A stretch of DNA of 20,101 nt from NCBI GenBank assembly GCA_964408955.1, contig CAYPBK010000044.1, forward strand, positions 1-20,101. The letters run 5' to 3'. A program made the translations under genes and the position numbers. Shown piece by piece: positions 14,786 to 20,101 of this stretch. The notes under the pieces are model-generated. The model was not told the DNA's origin and made no database searches. It was given only the letters and a program-made list of their open reading frames with translations. Position 1 is the stretch's first letter; each line of letters begins with the position of its first letter. Source of the stretch: JAAYKT01 sp964408955. Lineage in GTDB: Bacteria; Bacillota; Clostridia; Lutisporales; Lutisporaceae.

Positions 14786-16021
14786 ATGTTAACTAATATT
14801 TCAATTGAGGATGCAGCAAAGCTTCTTAACAATGAAATTGTGGACTTGCAAACCATAGAATTATCTATATTAGAAAGCCTGAATCATGTATTGGCAGAGG
14901 ATATAGTATCCGGTTTAAATATACCTCCTTTTGACAGATCACCCCTGGACGGCTATGCCTATAAGTCTGAGGATACCATAAATGCCGCTAAGGATTCCCC
15001 CGTTGTTTTAAAAGTAATAGACAGTATACATGCCGGCTATGTCAGCAAAAAGGAAATCAAAAACGGACAGGCCATAAGGCTGATGACCGGCGCAAAAATA
15101 CCGGCGGGCTCTGACGTTGTTATACAATATGAAGATACTGAGTTCACTGATAAAGAGGTAAAAGTTTTTAGATATTTAAAACCTCAGACCAATATCGTTA
15201 AAACGGGCGAGGATATGAAAATAGGCGATTTGATGCTCCAAAAGGGCATAACAATTTCCCCGCCTGAAATAGGGATAATGGCTTCTATGGGTAAAAGCCA
15301 TGTGAAGGTATTTGCAAAGCCGCAGATAGCTATTTTATCCATCGGTGATGAGCTGGTATCAATTGACGAATGCCCCGGCGAAGGTAAAATCAGAAACAGC
15401 AATACCTATACTTTAGCAGCTCATGTTAAGGAGCTGGGAGGTACTCCCGTAATCCTTGGCATTGTAAAGGATGATATAGATACTTTAACTCAGGTGCTGG
15501 AATCCGCATTAAAATGGGCAGATTTGATAATTACCACGGGCGGCGCATCTGTAGGAGACGCTGATATTACTAAGGATGCCTTTATTAATATAGGTTCTCA
15601 AATACTGTTCTGGAAAGTTCAGATGAAACCCGGATCACCCATTATTGCCGCAAAGAATAACAATAAGTTGATTTTCGGATTATCCGGTAACCCTGCGGCA
15701 TCATATATAACCTTTTTGAAATTTGTCAGACCGGTAATATTGAGGTTAATGGGAAAATCCAAATTAAATTTTATGGAAATAGACTCTATACTAGAAAATG
15801 ACTTCATTAAAGTCAGCGGTCAAAACAGATATGTCAGAGCCTATACTTACAAAAAAAATGGGAGATATTATACTAAGCTCCCTAATAAGCATAGCTCCGG
15901 TGTTTTATCAAGTCTTTTGGGAAGAAACTCTTTGTTCTTAGTTCCTGCGGGAACAGGTCCTTATAAAGAAGGAGATTTAATTAAGGTTGAATTAATAAAT
16001 TGTATGGAGGAAGAAGAATGA
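14786..16021 (+). CDS. moeA: Molybdopterin molybdenumtransferase MoeA
   Basis: MoeA inserts molybdate into adenylylated molybdopterin. The 411-residue protein shows all expected domains: IPPFDRSPLDGYAYKSED near residue 45, RLMTGAKIPAGSDVVIQYED near 95, VKTGEDMKIGDLMLQKG near 140, and the MoCF domain with ILSIGDELVSIDECPGEGKIRNSN near 185. TTGGASVGDADITKDAF, MKPGSPI and GLSGNPAASYITF follow near 250-305, then a C-terminal beta domain. GLSGNP replaces the more usual GLPGNP. The start has AAGGAGG ideally placed. It sits between the MoeA-like gene and mobB; its TGA overlaps the mobB ATG (ATGA), indicating translational coupling. Confidence 0.96.
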   Translation: MLTNISIEDAAKLLNNEIVDLQTIELSILESLNHVLAEDIVSGLNIPPFDRSPLDGYAYKSEDTINAAKDSPVVLKVIDSIHAGYVSKKEIKNGQAIRLMTGAKIPAGSDVVIQYEDTEFTDKEVKVFRYLKPQTNIVKTGEDMKIGDLMLQKGITISPPEIGIMASMGKSHVKVFAKPQIAILSIGDELVSIDECPGEGKIRNSNTYTLAAHVKELGGTPVILGIVKDDIDTLTQVLESALKWADLIITTGGASVGDADITKDAFINIGSQILFWKVQMKPGSPIIAAKNNNKLIFGLSGNPAASYITFLKFVRPVILRLMGKSKLNFMEIDSILENDFIKVSGQNRYVRAYTYKKNGRYYTKLPNKHSSGVLSSLLGRNSLFLVPAGTGPYKEGDLIKVELINCMEEEE

Positions 16022-16509
16022 TACCCGTATTCTCCATTGTCGCCGGTAATTCCAAGGTTGGCAAAACGACAGTCATATGTGACATAATTAAGGAATTAAA
16101 ATACAGAGGGTACAGAGTCTGCACTATCAAGCATGATGTCCATGGATTTGATATAGATCATCACGGTAAGGATACATGGAAGCATGCCCAAGCGGGAGCA
16201 GATACGGTGGTCATATCCTCAGCAAAAAAAATGGCTATAATCGAACAGGTAGAAAGGGAATATTCACTGGACGAAGTCATAAGTAAAATAAGCAATGTTG
16301 ATATTATTATAACTGAAGGCTATAAAAAAGAAGATAAGCCTAAAATAGAAATATACAGAAAATCAAAGTCAGAGAAAATATGTTCTAAGGATGAGGAACT
16401 ATTTGCTATCATAACGGATACACCTATTACCCAAATAATTCCTCAATTTAGCTTTAATGAGATAAAAGAGGTTGTTGATTTAATCGAAGATAAATTTTTA
16501 ATAAAATAA
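16018..16509 (+). CDS. mobB: Molybdopterin-guanine dinucleotide biosynthesis adaptor MobB
   Basis: MobB is a P-loop GTP-binding protein that assists MobA in forming or delivering the guanine dinucleotide cofactor. The Walker A motif GNSKVGKTT appears at residues 9-17, and TIKHDVHGFDIDHHGKDTWKHAQAGAD, the MobB hallmark, lies near residue 40. It has 163 residues, normal for the family. I chose the ATG at 16018-16020 because GGAGG sits 7 bases upstream; an ATG at 16000 is open but lies before that site. It overlaps the moeA stop by 4 bases. It ends 2 bases from the convergent mogA, with no terminator hairpin visible between them. Confidence 0.95.
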   Translation: MIPVFSIVAGNSKVGKTTVICDIIKELKYRGYRVCTIKHDVHGFDIDHHGKDTWKHAQAGADTVVISSAKKMAIIEQVEREYSLDEVISKISNVDIIITEGYKKEDKPKIEIYRKSKSEKICSKDEELFAIITDTPITQIIPQFSFNEIKEVVDLIEDKFLIK

Positions 16510-16511
16510 TC

Positions 16512-17024
16512 TTATTTAGTACTGCCTGCACATTCTGAAGCGTCACCCCTAAGGATTTCTATACCATGCTTCAGTGCGGGTATTATTATTTCCAAATTTT
16601 CTTTAACTCCTTTTGGGCTTCCGGGAAGATTTATTATCAAAGAATTATTACGTATACCGGCAACAGCCCTTGACAACATAGCCTTTGGAGTAACTTTTAG
16701 GCTCCCGCTTCTCATGGCTTCGGGTATACCCGGTACGACTTTATCAATCACCATCAAAGTTGCTTCGGGTGTGATATCTCTTTTGGCAAAGCCTGTGCCT
16801 CCCGTTGTTAATATCAGGTTAATATGCAAATCATCCGACATTTCTTTTAATGCGGAAGCTATCTCATCCTTTTCATCGGGAACAATCGTATATTTTTCTA
16901 AAACGCCGCCTATAGGGGTCAGCATTCTTTCGATTACAGGTCCTGATTCATCGACTCTTTCTCCTTTTGAGCCTTTGTCGCTGACTGTGATAATACCTAA
17001 TGTAAATCTAAAATCCTTATCCAT
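16512..17024 (-). CDS. mogA: Molybdopterin adenylyltransferase (MogA/MoaB family)
   Basis: This enzyme activates molybdopterin by adenylylation before metal insertion. The 170-residue single MoCF domain shows LGIITVSDKGSKGERVDESGPVI at the N-terminus, LILTTGGTGFAKRDITPEAT near residue 75 and IINLPGSPKGVKENLEII near residue 130. These are the nucleotide- and pterin-binding motifs of the family. MogA and MoaB cannot be separated reliably by eye; gene context supports cofactor synthesis either way. An AGAGG site precedes the ATG. It lies 53 bases downstream of moaC and is probably its operon partner. Its stop is 2 bases from the mobB stop on the other strand. Confidence 0.93.
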   Translation of the reverse strand: MDKDFRFTLGIITVSDKGSKGERVDESGPVIERMLTPIGGVLEKYTIVPDEKDEIASALKEMSDDLHINLILTTGGTGFAKRDITPEATLMVIDKVVPGIPEAMRSGSLKVTPKAMLSRAVAGIRNNSLIINLPGSPKGVKENLEIIIPALKHGIEILRGDASECAGSTK

Positions 17025-17077
17025 AATTTCCTCTCATACACTTATTTTATTTAAGTAAAGAAGCTGTAATTATAAAG

Positions 17078-17572
17078 CTAGCTGCATATGTTACCTTTAT
17101 TAAAATAAAAATCTCCTGATTTGCCTCCGGTTTTTTTCGCCAGATGTATGTCTGAAATAACCATTTCCTTATCAATGGCTTTGCACATGTCATATATTGT
17201 TAAAGCCGCTATGGAGACAGCAGTCAATGCTTCCATTTCAACTCCCGTAACACCAACTGTTCTTACTGTTGCAATTATATCAATTTTATTATTATTCTCG
17301 TCAATATGAAAATCTAAGTCCGCTCCATATATGCTAATGTTGTGACACATGGGGATAATATCTGATGTGCTTTTTGCTCCCATTATGCCGCCTATTTGTG
17401 CAACAGAAAGAACATCTCCTTTTTTTATTCTGCCTTCCGCTATTGCCATAATTGTATTTTTGTTCATATATATGGAACCTTTTGCGATTGCTTCCCTGAT
17501 ACTTTCTTCTTTCTCTGAAACATCTACCATTTTAGCATAGCCTTCCTCGTTAATATGTGTTAATCCTTCCAT
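17078..17572 (-). CDS. moaC: Cyclic pyranopterin monophosphate synthase MoaC
   Basis: MoaC rearranges the MoaA product, 3',8-cyclo-7,8-dihydro-GTP, to cyclic pyranopterin monophosphate. The 164-residue protein has the full family pattern: LTHINEEGYAKMVDVSEKE at the N-terminus, KGDVLSVAQIGGIMGAKSTSDIIPMCHNI near residue 52, TVGVTGVEMEALTAVSIAALTIYDMCKAIDKEM near residue 108 and KKTGGKSGDF near the end. The conserved His and Glu/Asp catalytic positions appear intact. An AGGAGG lies 8 bases before the ATG. It is first in the moaC-mogA pair and about 200 bases downstream of groEL, from which terminators separate it. Confidence 0.96.
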   Translation of the reverse strand: MEGLTHINEEGYAKMVDVSEKEESIREAIAKGSIYMNKNTIMAIAEGRIKKGDVLSVAQIGGIMGAKSTSDIIPMCHNISIYGADLDFHIDENNNKIDIIATVRTVGVTGVEMEALTAVSIAALTIYDMCKAIDKEMVISDIHLAKKTGGKSGDFYFNKGNICS

Positions 17573-17642
17573 ATTATATCCTCCTAAATATTAAAATCGA
17601 ATTCCCTTTAATGAAATACAACAATTATTAATGCCTATTCAT

Positions 17643-17648
17643 ATTATA
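17643..17648 (-). promoter_or_regulatory. Probable -10 box for moaC-mogA
   Basis: A perfect TATAAT on the minus strand lies 70 bases upstream of moaC. No good -35 hexamer is seen at 16-18 bases. The leader is too short for a molybdenum-cofactor riboswitch, and none is recognisable. Confidence 0.4.
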
Positions 17649-17698
17649 CAACTTTTTCAAGATTAAACCATACTTAAGATAGATTAATATGGAACAAA

Positions 17699-17713
17699 AA
17701 CGGCTTTGCCGTT
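17699..17713 (-). terminator. Second terminator downstream of groEL
   Basis: AACGGC and GCCGTT form a perfect 6-bp stem with a 3-base loop. On the minus strand it is followed by TTTTTG. It lies about 90 bases after the groEL stop and upstream of the moaC promoter, so it is a likely backup terminator. Confidence 0.6.
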
Positions 17714-17770
17714 ACCATTAAGATAAAACTATTGTTTCAGCATAACATACTATATTAGATAATCTACAAT

Positions 17771-17794
17771 AAAAAAAGCACGGCATAACCGTGC
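17771..17794 (-). terminator. Main rho-independent terminator of groESL
   Basis: GCACGG and CCGTGC (17778-17794) form a perfect 6-bp GC-rich stem with a 5-base loop, flanked by A- and T-runs that lengthen the stem. It starts 6 bases after the groEL stop and is followed on the minus strand by seven T. Confidence 0.9.
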
Positions 17795-17800
17795 ATTTTT

Positions 17801-19429
17801 TTAATACATTCCCATGTCACCCATTCCGCCGCCGGGCATCATCGGTTTCTCCGGCTCCGGAATATCTGTTATTACGCTTTCAGTAGTGAGCATCATAGAT
17901 GAAATGGATGCTGCGTTTTGTAAAGCTGATCTAGTTACTTTAGTTGGATCGACTATACCAGCATCAATCATGCTTACATATTCCTCATGGAGCGCATCAA
18001 ATCCAATCCCTTTATCACTGTTTACTACCTTTTCAACAATTATAGAGCCTTCCTTGCCTGCATTCTCAGCTATTTGTCTTAAAGGCTCCTCCAGGGCTCT
18101 TCTTACGATTTGCATACCTGTTTTTTCGTCTCCATGTGCCTTTTCAATTAATCCGCTTACAACAGGAATGGTATTTAAAAGTGCCACTCCGCCTCCCGGA
18201 ACTATGCCTTCTTCTACTGCTGCCCTTGTTGCGGCTAAAGCATCTTCAATCCTTAATTTTCTTTCTTTTAACTCTGTTTCTGTAGCTGCACCAACTTTAA
18301 TAACAGCAACTCCACCGGCCAATTTAGCAAGCCTTTCTTGCAGTTTTTCCCTATCAAAATCAGAAGTAGTTTCTTCTATTTGTGCTTTAATCTGCTTAAT
18401 TCTATCTTTAATTACTTGATTATCTCCTGAGCCGTCAACGATGATGGTATTTTCTTTCTGGATTTTTACTTGTCTTGCTTTACCAAGCTGCTCTAGTTGA
18501 GTTTCCTTTAAATCCAATCCCAATTCTTCTGAAATAACCTGACCGCCTGTCAGTATAGCTATATCATCAAGCATCGCTTTTCTTCTATCTCCAAAGCCGG
18601 GAGCTTTGACAGCTACGCATGTAAAGGTTCCTCTTAATTTATTTACTATCAAGGTTGCTAAAGCTTCGCCTTCGACATCCTCTGCAATTATGAGAAGCTT
18701 TTTGCCCTGTTGTACCATTTGTTCTAAAATAGGAAGTAACTCTTGTATGTTTGAAATCTTTTTATCAGTTATAAGTATATATGCATCATCCAATACAGCT
18801 TCCATTTTCTCTGTGTCGGTAATCATATAAGGGGAAACATAACCTCTGTCGAACTGCATTCCTTCGACGATATCTAAGGTTGTGCCGAAGGTGTTTGATT
18901 CCTCAACGGTGATAACGCCATCTTTTCCGACTTTCTCCATAGCATCGGAAATAATTTCACCGATAGATTCATCTCCGGCTGATATTGATGCAACTTGTGC
19001 AATAGCTGATTTGCTTTCTATTGGTTTAGATATTGTTTTTAATTCATCAACAGATGCATCAACTGCCTTGCTGATACCTTTTTTCAATATTATAGGATTA
19101 GCTCCTGCCGCAACATTTTTTAAGCCTTCTCTTATTATTGCCTGTGCTAATATGGTTGCAGTTGTCGTTCCGTCACCTGCTACATCATTAGTCTTTGTAG
19201 CAACCTCTTTTACAAGCTGAGCTCCCATATTTTCAAAAGGATCCTCTAATTCAACTTCTCTGGCTATGGTAACGCCGTCATTTGTGATTAACGGTGAGCC
19301 GAATTTCTTATCTAAAACAACATTTCTACCTTTAGGTCCGAGAGTTATTTTAACTGTGTTTGCCAGCTCATTAACGCCTCTTTCTAAAGCTCTCCTAGCA
19401 TCTTCACTGAATTTTATTTGTTTTGCCAT
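17801..19429 (-). CDS. groEL: Chaperonin GroEL (60 kDa)
   Basis: GroEL forms the double-ring ATP-driven folding chamber capped by GroES. The 542-residue length is standard. The N-terminal AKQIKFSEDARRALERGVNELA, the ATP-binding GPKGRNVVLDKKFG and AGDGTTTATILAQ, and ALAATRAAVEEGIVPGGGVALL near residue 400 are all intact. So is the Gly/Met-rich C-terminal tail ending GGMGDMGMY. The start ATG has GGAGGG upstream. It follows groES by 19 bases in the usual groES-groEL operon, under CIRCE control, and ends at a strong terminator. Confidence 0.99.
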   Translation of the reverse strand: MAKQIKFSEDARRALERGVNELANTVKITLGPKGRNVVLDKKFGSPLITNDGVTIAREVELEDPFENMGAQLVKEVATKTNDVAGDGTTTATILAQAIIREGLKNVAAGANPIILKKGISKAVDASVDELKTISKPIESKSAIAQVASISAGDESIGEIISDAMEKVGKDGVITVEESNTFGTTLDIVEGMQFDRGYVSPYMITDTEKMEAVLDDAYILITDKKISNIQELLPILEQMVQQGKKLLIIAEDVEGEALATLIVNKLRGTFTCVAVKAPGFGDRRKAMLDDIAILTGGQVISEELGLDLKETQLEQLGKARQVKIQKENTIIVDGSGDNQVIKDRIKQIKAQIEETTSDFDREKLQERLAKLAGGVAVIKVGAATETELKERKLRIEDALAATRAAVEEGIVPGGGVALLNTIPVVSGLIEKAHGDEKTGMQIVRRALEEPLRQIAENAGKEGSIIVEKVVNSDKGIGFDALHEEYVSMIDAGIVDPTKVTRSALQNAASISSMMLTTESVITDIPEPEKPMMPGGGMGDMGMY

Positions 19430-19448
19430 TATACATACCCTCCTTTAA

Positions 19449-19733
19449 TTATTCAATAATTGCAAGCACATCGTTTTGTCTTAAAATTAAATATTCATTT
19501 TCATCAATTTTGACTTCTGTGCCGGCATATTTCGAGTATATTACTCTATCGCCTACTTTTAATTCCAATGGCACTCTTTTGCCTTCAATCAATTCTCCGG
19601 AACCAACAGCGAGAATTTCACCCTGCATTGGTTTTTCCTTTGCAGTGCCCGGTAAAACAATACCACTTTTTGTTGTTTCCTGACTCTCAATGGTTTTGAT
19701 AACAACTCTGTCTCCTAATGGTTTAATATTCAT
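19449..19733 (-). CDS. groES: Co-chaperonin GroES (10 kDa)
   Basis: GroES is the heptameric lid of the GroEL chamber. The 94-residue protein starts NIKPLGDRVVIK, has the mobile-loop region ETTKSGIVLPGTAKEKP near residue 20 with the hydrophobic IVL that contacts GroEL, and ends with VIYSKYAGTEVKIDENEYLILRQNDVLAIIE. All are canonical. GGAGGG lies 6 bases before the ATG. It is first in the groESL operon, 45 bases after the CIRCE operator. Confidence 0.99.
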   Translation of the reverse strand: MNIKPLGDRVVIKTIESQETTKSGIVLPGTAKEKPMQGEILAVGSGELIEGKRVPLELKVGDRVIYSKYAGTEVKIDENEYLILRQNDVLAIIE

Positions 19734-19778
19734 TAATAACCCTCCTTAAAGTTTTAATTTACAATCTATGTAATTCTA

Positions 19779-19805
19779 TTAGCACTCACTAGCACTGAGT
19801 GCTAA
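19779..19805. promoter_or_regulatory. CIRCE operator (HrcA binding site)
   Basis: TTAGCACTC, nine bases, then GAGTGCTAA match the CIRCE consensus exactly. It sits just downstream of the groES promoter, so HrcA would repress groESL under normal conditions and release it on heat shock. The hrcA gene itself is not in the window. Confidence 0.98.
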
Positions 19806-19812
19806 TCACATT

Positions 19813-19844
19813 ATTATAATAATTAAACCTCAAAATATTGGCAA
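19813..19844 (-). promoter_or_regulatory. groESL promoter
   Basis: On the minus strand TTGCCA (19839-19844) is followed by TATTAT at 17 bases (19816-19821) or a perfect TATAAT at 20 bases (19813-19818). The start would fall at the edge of the CIRCE repeat. The 17-base spacing is preferred for the pair. Confidence 0.6.
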
Positions 19845-20101
19845 GTTCAAATTTGACCTTTTCTAGTGCTTTTTTAATTGTTTTCTGCTTATTCCTCCCA
19901 CTATCTCTTATTTGCATTGTTTTTCTCAAAAATATCTATTATATCCATTAATACTTATTTCCTCTATGTAGTATTTCAATTTTTAGTTATTTTATAACAA
20001 TAACAAATATTTGTTACTGTTTAGACGTAACCATAGTCCTAGTACAGCTTATTATATTTGATACGATTGCAGGAGTTCCAAGGCTAATAATCTGTAAGCT
20101 T
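19845..20101. other. AT-rich non-coding stretch at the right edge
   Basis: No convincing gene is seen between the groESL promoter and the window end. It contains pyrimidine-rich tracts on the plus strand, the palindrome at 20001-20016, and an open minus-strand frame of about 28 codons entering from the right edge and stopping near 20016, which is too short to call. No RNA gene was recognised. Confidence 0.4.
20001..20016. promoter_or_regulatory. Perfect 16-bp palindrome
   Basis: TAACAAATATTTGTTA is a perfect palindrome in a non-coding region. It could be an operator for a gene beyond the right edge or for the groESL region. No regulator is identifiable. Confidence 0.35.

Noticed and set aside
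17573..17700. Possible molybdenum-cofactor riboswitch before moaC
   Set aside because: The region downstream of the likely -10 box is about 70 bases, without the multi-stem structure of that RNA class.
17814..18419. A 201-codon open frame on the plus strand opposite groEL
   Set aside because: Its translation is low-complexity Ser/Pro/Ile-rich sequence typical of the complement of a well-conserved gene, and groEL is certain on the other strand.

Overview
The window looks like chromosome from a low-GC, anaerobic Firmicute of the Clostridia/Tissierellia type. The reasons are the AT-rich spacers, strong AGGAGG-type ribosome binding sites, TTG starts (moaA, modA), sigma-A promoters (two perfect TTGACA-17-TATAAT), a perfect CIRCE operator on groESL, and a selenocysteine-containing formate dehydrogenase of the kind found in acetogens and amino-acid fermenters. 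The genus cannot be fixed from the sequence alone. No rRNA, tRNA, insertion sequence, phage gene or CRISPR array was seen.

Layout. 1-2.3 kb: guanine nucleotide synthesis on the minus strand, with the 5' part of a GMP synthase that starts directly at the ATP-pyrophosphatase domain, then guaB. 2.5-3.6 kb: a secreted protein with two peptidoglycan-binding repeats and an uncharacterised His/Cys-rich C-terminal domain. 3.7-17.6 kb: a long block for molybdenum (or tungsten) cofactor and formate metabolism. On the minus strand it holds moaA, a formate/nitrite channel, fdhD, mobA, the selenoprotein fdhA, a ferritin-like diiron protein and modABC. On the plus strand it holds a ModE-like regulator, a MoeA-like protein with a C-terminal Cys cluster, moeA and mobB. 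Then mogA and moaC follow on the minus strand. 17.8-19.8 kb: groEL and groES with their CIRCE operator and promoter. The last 260 bases hold no convincing gene, only a 16-bp palindrome near the edge.

How it works together (family knowledge plus inference). ModABC brings in molybdate or tungstate. MoaA and MoaC make cyclic pyranopterin monophosphate, MogA adenylylates molybdopterin, MoeA inserts the metal, and MobA/MobB lead to the bis-MGD (dinucleotide) form used by formate dehydrogenases. FdhD supports sulfuration of that cofactor, FdhA uses it to interconvert CO2 and formate, and the FocA-type channel moves formate across the membrane. The ModE-like protein, divergent from modA, is the likely regulator. 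MPT synthase (moaD/moaE) and the selenocysteine machinery (selA/B/C/D) are not in the window.

Main points for a second look: the in-frame UGA at 9053-9055 followed by a SECIS-like hairpin, which unites two apparent genes into one 895-residue FdhA; a GMP synthase without its glutaminase domain; an FdhD with Ser-Ser where the usual catalytic Cys motif lies; a MoeA-like protein ending in a CxxCxxCxxxxC cluster; and an imperfect inverted repeat over the modA -10 box that may be the regulator's operator.
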